DNA of 64,000 nucleotides, taken from the NCBI RefSeq assembly GCF_014197435.1, contig NZ_JACIFP010000001.1:372001-436000 (forward strand), given 5' to 3'. A program made the translations under genes and the position numbers. The notes beneath the pieces were generated by a model. It saw nothing but the letters and a program-made list of their open reading frames with translations. It did not search any database and was not told the DNA's origin. This DNA is from Gordonia humi (lineage in GTDB: Bacteria; Actinomycetota; Actinomycetes; Mycobacteriales; Mycobacteriaceae). This document shows, one piece after another, positions 49,088 to 58,135 of the stretch. Position 1 is the stretch's first letter, and each line of letters starts with the position of its first letter.

Positions 49088-51457
49088 TCAACGGTTCCGC
49101 CACTGCGGTGCACGCTTCTCGGCGAAGGCTCGGATGCCCTCTGCCATGTCCTCGCTGACGAGGAGGTCCTCCAGCGCACTCGACCGCTGCGTGGTGGCGT
49201 CGACGACGTCGCCGACCGCCGTCGTCGCGTTCATGATCTGCAACGAGGTACGTACTGACGTCGGCGAGGCCGCGATGATCTCGGCGGCCAGTTCGCGCGC
49301 GGCATCGAGCGCACCGCCCGCAGGCGCCACCCGATTGACCAGACCCAGCCGATGAGCCTCGTCCGCATCGATCTGCTTGCCGGTCAGAATCATCTCGGTG
49401 GCCAGTTTCTGCGGGATGACGCGCGGCAGTCGCACCAGGCCGCCGGCCCCGGCGACGAGCCCGACTCTGACCTCGCTCAGCGCGAATCGAGCGGTGGCGT
49501 CGGCGACGACGAGATGGCATGCGAGGGCGATCTCGCACCCTCCGCCCATCGCGAAACCGTTGACCGCGGCGATGACGGGTTTCGCCATGTCGCGGCGACC
49601 CGTCAGCCCGGCGAATCCGTTCTTGGGCACCCAGGACGGCTTCCCGCTCGCGGTATAGCGCAGATCGTTGCCCGCGCTGAACGAGGCGTCGCCCGCCCCG
49701 GTGAGTATGGCCACCCAGAGATCCGAGTCGGCGAAGAACGCGTCGAAGATCTCATCGAGTTCCTCGTTCGCCTGGGGCGTCAACGCATTCCGCGCCTCGG
49801 GTCGATCGATGGTCACTTCCAGGAGGTGTCCGACGCGACTGACCTGTGCGAACTCGTAGTCGTCACGCAGCTTCGGCTCGGTCCGCGGATACAGCGCGTC
49901 CATGCGTCGCCGATCGAGGGCCACCCGGTTCCCTCGGCCGAACGAGCGCGCATAGATCGACCTGCCGAACACATCTCCCTCGCGCAGTGCAGCCAACAGC
50001 TCGTCGTCGCCGTCCGCCACAGTCGCGAGGAATCGGCGGCCGTCGCCGAGTCGTCCGACGACGATCCCCGTGAGTCCTGAGCGCCCGTACTTGACGGTGT
50101 ACGTCTCGACGGTCGCCGGACCGTCCGCGGTGACGGCGACCTCGACCGCGGGCACCGCGTCGAGTTCGGCCTGGATACCCGCGCTGTCGTCGTCGCGCCA
50201 CGACGCGGGAATCGTCGAGTACACCGCCGTCGAGTACTTGCTGAGCGTGCCGCCGTTGGCACCGACGAACCCGTAGCCGCCGGGCGTCGCCCGCAGGTGG
50301 GCCACGGTCTCAGCGATGGCGTGCATCGAATAGTTGTTGCCCGCGCCGCCGAAGAAGGGCAGGCCACCGGTCAGGGTCAGCCCGCGCGGATCGTCCGCGC
50401 AAAGTCCGAGTCCGTCCGCGACGACCTCGACCGCGATGGGAAAGCAACTGTACAGGTCGATCGACGAGAGCTGGTCCACCGTGATGCCCGCGACCTCGAG
50501 CGCATGCTCGGCCGCCCGCACCAGGGCGGGCGCCCCGCCGAGGTCGGGTCGATCGACCAGTACTTTCTCACGCAGATCCGCGTGTCCGTGCAGGAAGATC
50601 CACTTGCCCTCCGGCACACCGAGTTCGCGGGCGACCGCTACGGAGGTCACCACCACGGCAGCGCCCTGGTTCACCTGATCGCGGGCGACCATGAACCGGG
50701 GGAAGGGGTCGGCGATCATCCGGTTGCGCTCGGTGACGGTGCTGAGTTCGGCAGCGTCGCGTTCCACCGGCGCCGCGGCGTACGGATTCTTCGCGGCGAC
50801 ACGCGTGAACGGTGCGAACAGTTCGCCCATCGCCCGCCGATACGGCTCCATCGCCATGCCGGTGCGCGCTCGCCGCGCATTCTCCAACAGGGCGTACTGA
50901 CTCGGGGCGTCGGTGAGCCCATGCCTCTTCGCGTACTGGCTCGACAATCCGGACAGCCCGTAGCCGCGATCGTCGAGGTCGCCTCCGCGCTGCTCGCTGA
51001 AGTCGGGACGGGGCTCGGCCGCCACCAGGTGTCGGGCGGTGGAGATCGCCTCGGAGCCGAAGACGACCGCACCGTTCGAATCGCCGCACGCGATATCGCG
51101 CGCGAGTTCGTTCACCAGGTGCTGCGGCGACTGTCCGCCGCTCACTTCCAGAATCGCCCGCGCCGGGTCGGCGCCGATGCGATCGGCCACCGACCGCGGG
51201 TAGTTGTCCGACCTGCCGAGCGGCGCGGACGCCACCGGCGTCGAGATCTCGAACTGTCGCACCCCGGCGATGGTGTCGATCCGCGCGGCGAGCGCGACCG
51301 CATCGACACCTGTGTCCGCGAGTGCCGCACGTGCGGCTTCGGCGGCCAACTCGACCGGCGACAGGCCGCGATAATCGGGACTGTCGATCTGTTCGGCCGC
51401 CTGGCCGACACCGATCAGCACCGGGGTCCGGGGGTCAAGGTCATGTACTGAGGTCAT
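49088..51457 (-). CDS. Thiolase-like protein fused to enoyl-CoA hydratase
   Basis: A 789-residue fusion. Residues 1-505 are a thiolase-like (TLP/SCP2-type) domain: TPVLIGVGQAAEQ, EVSGGQSPQHLVNELARDIA, LYSCFPIAVEVVADGLG, FVGANGGTLSKYSTAVYS, then an OB-like extension. The usual nucleophile Cys in the N-terminal half is replaced (VSGGQSPQ). Residues 525-789 are an enoyl-CoA hydratase (HLLEVTIDRPEARNALTP, FSAGNDLRY, AMGGGCEIALACHLVVA, ALSEVRVGLVAGAGG) with E in SEVRVG at the catalytic position. It follows the acyl-CoA synthetase gene by 3 bp. Confidence 0.88.
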   Translation of the reverse strand: MTSVHDLDPRTPVLIGVGQAAEQIDSPDYRGLSPVELAAEAARAALADTGVDAVALAARIDTIAGVRQFEISTPVASAPLGRSDNYPRSVADRIGADPARAILEVSGGQSPQHLVNELARDIACGDSNGAVVFGSEAISTARHLVAAEPRPDFSEQRGGDLDDRGYGLSGLSSQYAKRHGLTDAPSQYALLENARRARTGMAMEPYRRAMGELFAPFTRVAAKNPYAAAPVERDAAELSTVTERNRMIADPFPRFMVARDQVNQGAAVVVTSVAVARELGVPEGKWIFLHGHADLREKVLVDRPDLGGAPALVRAAEHALEVAGITVDQLSSIDLYSCFPIAVEVVADGLGLCADDPRGLTLTGGLPFFGGAGNNYSMHAIAETVAHLRATPGGYGFVGANGGTLSKYSTAVYSTIPASWRDDDSAGIQAELDAVPAVEVAVTADGPATVETYTVKYGRSGLTGIVVGRLGDGRRFLATVADGDDELLAALREGDVFGRSIYARSFGRGNRVALDRRRMDALYPRTEPKLRDDYEFAQVSRVGHLLEVTIDRPEARNALTPQANEELDEIFDAFFADSDLWVAILTGAGDASFSAGNDLRYTASGKPSWVPKNGFAGLTGRRDMAKPVIAAVNGFAMGGGCEIALACHLVVADATARFALSEVRVGLVAGAGGLVRLPRVIPQKLATEMILTGKQIDADEAHRLGLVNRVAPAGGALDAARELAAEIIAASPTSVRTSLQIMNATTAVGDVVDATTQRSSALEDLLVSEDMAEGIRAFAEKRAPQWRNR

Positions 51458-51460
51458 CTC

Positions 51461-53593
51461 TCACTCCTCTTCGGTGACTGCGGGAGCAGTCCAGGTGATA
51501 ACGGCGTCGAGAGCCTCAATCACGGCGCCGTCGACGCGCAACGGGTTGACTTCCAGCGACTCCAAGTCGTCGCCCAGCGCCGCGGCTAGATCGCCGATAC
51601 GCGCGATCGCGACGGCGACCGCGTCCAGATCCGCGGGCGCGCGCCCGCGAACGCCGGTCAGGAGGGCGCCGCCGCGCAGTCGTTCGAGCAGTCCGCGAGC
51701 GCGATCGACACCGACCGGCACCGTGGCGAGGGCGGAATCGTCCAACACCTCGACGAACACGCCGCCGATCGCGACGGCAAGCACCAGCCCCCACTGTCGG
51801 TCCCGGACGACGCCGACCAGGAGTTCAACACTCGCATCGCGCATGGGCGAGATCAGGACCCCTTCGATAGGCGCGTCCGGCGCGTGCTCAGCGGCCGCGT
51901 CGATCACGCGGCGGAAGGCGTCCGCGACGGCTTCGGCGCCCTCGACGTCGAGCACCACTCCGCCGATATCGCTCTTGTGCAGGATGTCCGGCGAGGCGAT
52001 CTTCACGGCGACGGGCCTGCCCAGCGCGGCCGCCGCCGCGATCGCCTCGTCGGCGCTGGAGACTAAGTCGCTGGGAACCACCCCGACACCGGCCTGGGCG
52101 AGGACCCCTCGCGCGGTGGCCTCCGACCATGCGCCGCGCCGGGGCGCCGTCTCGGACACGATCACCGGCTCGGCCGTCGCGGGAGCCGCGGCGTTCCGCG
52201 TCACCTCCGACCACCAGGCGATGTTCCGTAGGGCGAGCACCGATTGCCGCAGGCCGGGAATCAGATGGCCGATCCCAGCGTCGTCGAGGACCGACGTGGT
52301 GTACGAGCTGATCGGCTGGAGTACCTGGTTGACCAGGGTGATCGGCGTGGCGGGCGCCGCCGCGCCGACGCCGTTGAGCACGGCCTGTGCCGCATACGGC
52401 CCGTCGCCCTCCCACGGCACGCTGGAGACGGCGGCGACGACGCCGATCGCCGGATCGTCGGCGACGATCTCGATGGCCTTGGTGAACAGTGACGGATCGA
52501 TGATCGCGGCACCGGTCGTGTCCAGCGGGTTCTGCACGGTTCCGTAGTCGGGCATCACGTCGGTCAGCCGCTGCCGTGTCTGGGCGGAGAACTCCGGCAC
52601 GACCGCACCGAGGTCGTCGGCTCGGTCCGCGATGATGTCACAGGCACCGCCGGAGACCGACACCCAACCGATCCCTGGCGCGTCGAGACGGCCCAGCGAC
52701 GCCGCGGCGCTCGCCGTGATCATCATGTCCTCGATCGAGTCGACTCGGATCACCCCGAGCTCCCGGAACACCGTGTCGACGACTCGATCGTCGCCCACCA
52801 GTGCGCCGGTGTGCGCCGCCGCGGTGCGAGCCGCCAGTTCACTGCTGCCCGCCTTGAGCACGACGATCGCTTTGCCCGCGGCCGCCGCGCGCCGGGCCGC
52901 GGCCGCGAAGACCTCGGGTTCGCGGATCGTCTCCATGAAGACGGCGATCGCCCTGGTCGACTCGTCGTCGACCAGGAAGTCCAAGACGTGCCCGGCGGTG
53001 ATCATCGCCTCGTTGCCCAGGGTGACCATGTATGACAAGTCGGCGCCGACCATCGTGCCGAAGCTCAGCATCGCCGCCGAGCTGGCACCGGACTGTGAGA
53101 GGAGTGCGACCGAACCCGCCTTACGCGGAAGCGACGCCACCGGGGTCACCGGGATCTGGTCGACGAAGTTGGCGAACCCCAGATGATTGGGGCCGAGGAC
53201 GAGCATGTCCAGCGAACGAGCGTGCTCGACCAGTTCTCGCTGTGCCTGCCGCCCGGCCGGACCTGCTTCACCGTACCCGGACGACAAGATCACCGCGTTC
53301 CGGATGCCCGCCGCGGCGGCGTCAGTCAACGCATCGAGGGTGCCCGACTGCGGTACCTGCATGAAGGCGACGTCGACGGGTCGTCCGATCTCCGCACAGG
53401 TGGCGACCGATGGCTGCCCGTGCACCACCCCGCCCCGCCGATTGACCAGGAACGTCCGGTCCGCGAATCCGAAATCCGCGAGGTTGCAGTATGCGTTCGC
53501 CGAGAACATCGACTTGTCCGACGCACCGACCAGCGCGATCGAGCGAGGGCGGAACAACGTCCGAAGACGGTCCGACGAGATGTGAGTGTTCAT
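51461..53593 (-). CDS. NDP-forming acyl-CoA synthetase (fused alpha-beta)
   Basis: A 710-residue acyl-CoA synthetase. The CoA-binding domain opens with RPRSIALVGASDKSMFSANAY. The succinyl-CoA-ligase-like domain carries GPNHLGFANF, LLSQSGASSAAML and AAAHTGALVGDD with the phospho-His region. The C-terminal ATP-grasp domain has GRPVAVKIASPDILHKSDIGGVVLDV. It activates a carboxylic acid with ATP and CoA via acyl phosphate. It is divergent from a TetR gene across 123 bp with a nested palindrome, and 3 bp from the thiolase/hydratase fusion. Confidence 0.9.
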   Translation of the reverse strand: MNTHISSDRLRTLFRPRSIALVGASDKSMFSANAYCNLADFGFADRTFLVNRRGGVVHGQPSVATCAEIGRPVDVAFMQVPQSGTLDALTDAAAAGIRNAVILSSGYGEAGPAGRQAQRELVEHARSLDMLVLGPNHLGFANFVDQIPVTPVASLPRKAGSVALLSQSGASSAAMLSFGTMVGADLSYMVTLGNEAMITAGHVLDFLVDDESTRAIAVFMETIREPEVFAAAARRAAAAGKAIVVLKAGSSELAARTAAAHTGALVGDDRVVDTVFRELGVIRVDSIEDMMITASAAASLGRLDAPGIGWVSVSGGACDIIADRADDLGAVVPEFSAQTRQRLTDVMPDYGTVQNPLDTTGAAIIDPSLFTKAIEIVADDPAIGVVAAVSSVPWEGDGPYAAQAVLNGVGAAAPATPITLVNQVLQPISSYTTSVLDDAGIGHLIPGLRQSVLALRNIAWWSEVTRNAAAPATAEPVIVSETAPRRGAWSEATARGVLAQAGVGVVPSDLVSSADEAIAAAAALGRPVAVKIASPDILHKSDIGGVVLDVEGAEAVADAFRRVIDAAAEHAPDAPIEGVLISPMRDASVELLVGVVRDRQWGLVLAVAIGGVFVEVLDDSALATVPVGVDRARGLLERLRGGALLTGVRGRAPADLDAVAVAIARIGDLAAALGDDLESLEVNPLRVDGAVIEALDAVITWTAPAVTEEE

Positions 53594-53630
53594 GTCTTGG
53601 CGACCTCCCGGGTCATCGACAATATTACTA

Positions 53631-53659
53631 GACGCTGGCGTTCAAGAACGAAACGCGTC
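53631..53659. promoter_or_regulatory. Nested inverted-repeat operator (TetR-type)
   Basis: GACGC (53631-53635) and GCGTC (53655-53659) enclose CGTTC-AA-GAACG (53639-53650), a perfect 12-bp palindrome. It lies between the divergent synthetase and TetR genes. Confidence 0.6.
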
Positions 53660-53716
53660 CATTATTTGATCGCATACGATTGCCGCGCAGAGTCAGCAAT
53701 CGATGAAGGAGCCACA

Positions 53717-54307
53717 GTGAGCACACCGGGGCCCGGCCGACGACGTGACCCCGCCGTGAACCAACGCATTCTGAACGCGGCCGCCGAAATGTTCGGTCGC
53801 CGCGGCTGGAAGGGCTTCACGATCGAGGCGGTCGCCAAGTCCGCAGGCGTCGGTAAGGCATCGATCTACCTGCGATGGCCGAACGCCGAAGCGCTCCTGA
53901 TCGATGCACTCGCGACCCTCGGTCACCTGACCGACATCGACTCCGGCCATGTCCGCACCGATCTCATCCTGCTCGCCGAACAGGTCCACGACTCGTTCCT
54001 CGGACCGGTCGGCCAGGCGTCCCGACGCCTGGCGGTCGAAGCCGACGAGATCCCCGCCGTCCGCGAACGGTGGCTCGCCGCTCGCGACGAGCAGGTGAGT
54101 ATCGCCCGCACGCTGGTCCGCCGGGCGGTCGACCGAGGCGAACTGCCGCCGTCCACCTCGGTGACCCTACTGCTGGACCTGTTGGTCGGAGCGACCACGA
54201 TGCATCTTCAGGCGACGCCCGCCCACCTTCTCGCCGACTCGCGCGAGTCATCCTCGGCCTACATCCGCCGGGTGGTCGACTTCCTACTCGACGCGTTGAC
54301 CGCATGA
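53717..54307 (+). CDS. TetR-family transcriptional regulator
   Basis: A 196-residue repressor with the N-terminal helix-turn-helix RILNAAAEMFGRRGWKGFTIEAVAKSAGVGKASIYLRWPNAEALLIDAL and a TetR C-terminal domain of the PF16859 type (RLAVEADEIPAVRERWLAARDEQ). GAAGGAG precedes the GTG at 53717. It is divergent from the acyl-CoA synthetase/thiolase-hydratase operon, with the palindrome between, and most likely represses that operon and itself in response to an acyl-CoA. Confidence 0.9.
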   Translation: MSTPGPGRRRDPAVNQRILNAAAEMFGRRGWKGFTIEAVAKSAGVGKASIYLRWPNAEALLIDALATLGHLTDIDSGHVRTDLILLAEQVHDSFLGPVGQASRRLAVEADEIPAVRERWLAARDEQVSIARTLVRRAVDRGELPPSTSVTLLLDLLVGATTMHLQATPAHLLADSRESSSAYIRRVVDFLLDALTA

Positions 54308-54326
54308 CCGGCCGGGCGGTTCCGCG

Positions 54327-56798
54327 TCACACGCCGACGACCGACCGCTCCGCGAGGTCGGCGATCGCGGCCTCGTCGTAGCCGAGGCTCTGCAGGATCG
54401 CCGTCGTGTGCTGACCGAGCGTGCACCCCGCGTCGGCCTTCGTCTGCGACCGCGAGAACCGCGTGATCGGCGCGAGGCGGCGGTGCTCGTCGAAGATCGG
54501 GCTGACCGCCGTGACCGAGTAGCCCGCATTGTAGAACTCGTCGCTCTGCATGGCCCACTCCAGATTCTCTTCGACGGCCTCGACGCACCCGACGTCCTGC
54601 GCGGTCAGCTCCTTCTCCCAGTCGATCTTCCCGCGGCGCGCGAACACATCGGCCAACACCTCGATCAACGCGTCGTCATTCGCTCGACGCAGCTCGTGAC
54701 TGGCGAACCGCTCGTCCGCGCCGAGGTCTGCATAGGGGGCCAGTGCCGCGACGAGCGCCGCCCACTCGTGCTCATACGGCGCCGCGAGGAACACCCATCC
54801 GTCGGCCGCGGGGTACAGCCGGTACAGCGCGTGCAGCCCGTAGAACTCCTCATCGACGGACATCGTCTCCGGCCGCCCGTCGTACATGGTGTTGACGACC
54901 ATCATCGACTGCTGGGCGGACCCCAGCATCGTCGTCGTGAGACCGGGGAGGTCGATGCCGCGACGCTTCGCGTAGAGACCGAGGAGCAGACCCGTCCCGA
55001 CCGCGAGCGCCGCGATGCCGTCGGCCTGGGCACAGTTGACGGCGCCCGCCGCATGCAGCGATGCGGCGCGCAGCTTGGTCTCGGCCAAGTCGGCCGGAGG
55101 ATGCACGCCGCCACCGTCGGTCGCCGACAGCCCTGCCGCGGCATCTATCGACGGCGCATAAGCCGGCCGCGCCGCATACGGACCGGTGGTCCCGTATCCG
55201 GGCGCGTTGAGATAGACCAGATCCTGGTTGATGCCCTTGAGCGTCGCCTCGCCGATGCCGAGCCGCTCCGCCGCATCGCCGCGGAAGCACTGCACGACGA
55301 GATCGACGGTCGGCACGAGGCGATGGACGATCGCCAGCCCCTCCGGCGAGGTGATGTCGACGGCGAGGCTCTCCTTGCCCTGCATCACCTTCGCGCCGCC
55401 CGCCTCGGGGAAGGCGACGAGACTCCGAATCCCGTCTCCGTCGATGGTTTCGACGTGGATCACGCGCGCACCGAGATCGGTGAGCACCGTCGTGCCGTAC
55501 GGACCCGCGAACATCACACCGAATTCGAGCACGGTGATTCCGTCCAGCGGGCGTCCCGGCTCCGCGTGCCCAGCGGGATCCGCCGTCGCCCGCCGGGCGG
55601 CCGCGGCCTGGATCAGCGCGCCGAGGAACTCGTCGTCGGCGCCGACCGCGGGCGCGGGCCTCAGCTCCGACACCGGACCCGTATTGGTGTGCACCAGGGT
55701 GGACGTCTGCCTCACCGGGCCGACACCCGGCTGGTCGAGGACGTGCACTCGCTTCTCGAAGACGGTCTGCGGGTGGGTCAACGAGTCCTCCGGGGTCCGG
55801 AAGATCTCGGCGCTGACGTCCTTGTTGCGTTCGAACGTCTCCTGCCATTCGTCGAAGGTGCGCGCCTTGACCCGCTCCAGCATCATCGTCCACCACTCTT
55901 CACGCAGCTCCGCGGTGGGAAGCGCCGGGAATCCGGCCCACTTCTCGTCGGCCAGCTCACCCGCAAGCCCCAGTTCGGCGAGCCACGCCTGCATCAGGCG
56001 GGGCGCAGTCTGCGCGAACTGCATCCAGGTGCCGTCCTCGGTGGCCGCGATCAGGAGTGCGTAAATGAGATACGCCTGCGGTGCACCGTTTTCGTCGTAG
56101 GCGACGTCCATCGGAGTGAACGCACCCGGGTACCTGTGCAGGACGAGCTCGTAGAACCAGTTATAGACCTCCAGGGCGCCGAGCCCTCGGACGAGGTCGG
56201 ATTCGACGATCTGGCCGAGGCCGCTCTCCTCGCGTTCGAGCAGTGCGGCCAGCACGCCGTGGATGGCGGCCTGCGACGCACCCCAGGACGCATACGGCGC
56301 CGTCACCATCGCCGGGCCCGGCCGCAACGTCAGCTGACGCTTGGACCACATGGCTCCTGTCTTGGCGTAGACCAGGCCCTCCCAACCCTTGTAGTCGCGC
56401 CACGGACTGTCCGAGCCCCATCCGGTGATATGCGCGGTGACGAGACGGGGATACAGCTCGGCGAGTCGATCGGCCGTCAGTCCGAGCCCCTCTGCTGTTC
56501 CGGGCCGCAGTGTGTGTACGAACACGTCGGCGCCCGCGAGGAGTCCGCGCAGACTGTCCCGGCCGTCGTCGGTGCGCAGGTCGAGCGTGATGCTCTTCTT
56601 GCCGCGCAGGAGAGCGGGCCAGCCTGCCAATCGCCGGACCGTCGAACCCCCGGGAGGCTCGACCATGATCACCTCGGCGCCACAGTCCGCCAAGAACTGG
56701 CTGACCTGCGCACCGGGTAGCGTCGACGACGCGTCGACGACCACGAGCCCCTCGAGTGGTCGTGGCGCGCCGACTGATTCAGCGGGATTCGATGTCAC
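54327..56798 (-). CDS. Tandem-fused class III CoA-transferase, second copy
   Basis: An 823-residue protein with two class III CoA-transferase domains: RPLEGLVVVDASSTLPGAQVSQFLADCGAEVIMVE at the start and RPLDGITVLEFGVMFAGPYGTTVLTDLGARVIHVE near residue 425. RGKKSITLDL and QGKESLAVDI are the nucleotide-side signatures. Sequence differs clearly from the copy at 42456, so the two are not a recent duplication. AGGAGG precedes the GTG at 56798, inside a small palindrome. It is divergent from the acyl-CoA dehydrogenase/molybdoenzyme pair. Confidence 0.9.
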   Translation of the reverse strand: MTSNPAESVGAPRPLEGLVVVDASSTLPGAQVSQFLADCGAEVIMVEPPGGSTVRRLAGWPALLRGKKSITLDLRTDDGRDSLRGLLAGADVFVHTLRPGTAEGLGLTADRLAELYPRLVTAHITGWGSDSPWRDYKGWEGLVYAKTGAMWSKRQLTLRPGPAMVTAPYASWGASQAAIHGVLAALLEREESGLGQIVESDLVRGLGALEVYNWFYELVLHRYPGAFTPMDVAYDENGAPQAYLIYALLIAATEDGTWMQFAQTAPRLMQAWLAELGLAGELADEKWAGFPALPTAELREEWWTMMLERVKARTFDEWQETFERNKDVSAEIFRTPEDSLTHPQTVFEKRVHVLDQPGVGPVRQTSTLVHTNTGPVSELRPAPAVGADDEFLGALIQAAAARRATADPAGHAEPGRPLDGITVLEFGVMFAGPYGTTVLTDLGARVIHVETIDGDGIRSLVAFPEAGGAKVMQGKESLAVDITSPEGLAIVHRLVPTVDLVVQCFRGDAAERLGIGEATLKGINQDLVYLNAPGYGTTGPYAARPAYAPSIDAAAGLSATDGGGVHPPADLAETKLRAASLHAAGAVNCAQADGIAALAVGTGLLLGLYAKRRGIDLPGLTTTMLGSAQQSMMVVNTMYDGRPETMSVDEEFYGLHALYRLYPAADGWVFLAAPYEHEWAALVAALAPYADLGADERFASHELRRANDDALIEVLADVFARRGKIDWEKELTAQDVGCVEAVEENLEWAMQSDEFYNAGYSVTAVSPIFDEHRRLAPITRFSRSQTKADAGCTLGQHTTAILQSLGYDEAAIADLAERSVVGV

Positions 56799-56832
56799 AG
56801 GTCCTCCTGTGGTGTGATGAGCGTTACCACGA

Positions 56833-56854
56833 ATAAGTTACCTGATTTAACTAA
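56833..56854 (+). promoter_or_regulatory. Shared 22-bp element, CoA-transferase/dehydrogenase copy
   Basis: Contains AGTTA, 7 bp, TAACT around CTGATTTA. It matches the importer copy (32828-32849, opposite strand) at 18 of 22 positions. Confidence 0.5.
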
Positions 56855-56911
56855 AAAATCCAGCCTGAAGACATGACGGACCCGATCGGCTTACCATGCG
56901 GAATGCGCTCA

Positions 56912-56933
56912 ATTAGTAATCTGATTGATATGC
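56912..56933 (+). promoter_or_regulatory. Second, weaker copy of the shared element
   Basis: AGTAATCTGATTGAT; 14 of 22 positions agree with 56833-56854 in the same divergent region. Confidence 0.3.
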
Positions 56934-56980
56934 GTCGGGCGCTGCCCCTCCCCTGCCACCAGATCGATGAGGTAACCATC

Positions 56981-58135
56981 ATGGAACGAGGACTCTACGA
57001 GGCCGACCACGACCATTTCCGCGAGGTGGTCCGCGAGTTCGTCCGCCGCGAAGTGGAACCCCATATCCAGCAGTGGAACGACGCCCACTCGACCGGCCGC
57101 GACATATGGGTGTCGGCGGGCGAGCACGGCATCATCGGCACCTCCGTCCCGGACCAGTACGGCGGCCCCGGTGTGCGCGACTTCCGTTACCGCATGGTGG
57201 TCTGCGAGGAGTTCGCCCGCGTCGGCGCAACGTCGCTGAACTCCAGCTTCTCCCTGCAGGACGACATTCTGATCCCGTACGTGACCGCGCTGGGCACCGA
57301 TGAGCAGAAGTCGCGGTGGCTCCCCGACATGGCGGCGGGCCGCAAGATCATGGCGGTCGCCATGACCGAGCCGGGAACCGGCAGCGATCTCAAGGGCATC
57401 ACGACCTCCGGCACCAGAACGGACGGCGGTTGGCTCGTCAACGGCTCGAAGACCTTCATCACCAGTGGCATCCAGTCCGACTACGTCGTCGTCGTCGCCA
57501 AGACCGATCCGGCGGGCGGGACCGACGCGTTCACCCTGTTCGTCGTCGAAGAGGGCATGCCCGGTTTCGCGCGCGGCCGTCGGCTCGACAAGATCGGACT
57601 GCAGGGCCAGGACACCGCCGAACTGTTCTTCGAGGACGTGTTCGTTCCCGACGACGACGTCCTCGGTGTCGTCGGCGGCGGATTCCGCCAACTGATGGCA
57701 CACCTTCCGCTGGAACGGCTCTCGATCGCGGCCATGGCGTTGGCGTCCGCGGACGCCGCGCTGGCCTGGACGCTGACGTACACGACCGGCCGCGAGGCGT
57801 TCGGCCGGTCGGTGGCCGACTTCCAGAACAGTCGGTTCGTGCTCGCCGACATGGCGACCGAACTCGACGTGACCCGCGCCTTCGTCGACAAGTGCGTGCT
57901 CGCCTTCAACAAAGGATCCCTCACCGCCGTCGATGCGTCGAAGGCCAAGCTGTGGGCCACCGAAGTGCAGAACCGCGTCGTCGACCGGTGCCTCCAACTC
58001 CACGGCGGGTACGGCTACATGATGGAGTACCCGATCGCGCACGCCTACCTGGACGCCCGGGTGCAGAAGATCTACGGCGGGACCAACCAGATCATGCGGC
58101 AGATCATCGGCCGAGACCTGGTGGGACGTCGATGA
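56981..58135 (+). CDS. Acyl-CoA dehydrogenase
   Basis: A 384-residue dehydrogenase of the standard homotetrameric type. VAMTEPGTGSDLKGI and NGSKTFITSGIQSDYVVVVA are FAD/CoA motifs. REAFGRSVADFQNSRF and LQLHGGYGYMMEYPIAHAYLDARVQKIYGGTNQIMRQIIGRDL complete the family pattern, in which the E/G of the YGGTNxI motif is G. ATG 56981 has GAGG 9 nt upstream. Its stop overlaps the start of the molybdoenzyme (ATGA), so the two are translationally coupled. Confidence 0.93.
   Translation: MERGLYEADHDHFREVVREFVRREVEPHIQQWNDAHSTGRDIWVSAGEHGIIGTSVPDQYGGPGVRDFRYRMVVCEEFARVGATSLNSSFSLQDDILIPYVTALGTDEQKSRWLPDMAAGRKIMAVAMTEPGTGSDLKGITTSGTRTDGGWLVNGSKTFITSGIQSDYVVVVAKTDPAGGTDAFTLFVVEEGMPGFARGRRLDKIGLQGQDTAELFFEDVFVPDDDVLGVVGGGFRQLMAHLPLERLSIAAMALASADAALAWTLTYTTGREAFGRSVADFQNSRFVLADMATELDVTRAFVDKCVLAFNKGSLTAVDASKAKLWATEVQNRVVDRCLQLHGGYGYMMEYPIAHAYLDARVQKIYGGTNQIMRQIIGRDLVGRR

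Noticed and set aside
56796..56811. CACAGG-TCCT-CCTGTG palindrome as an operator
   Set aside because: It is made by the AGGAGG ribosome-binding site and GTG start of the CoA-transferase gene; symmetry may be coincidental.
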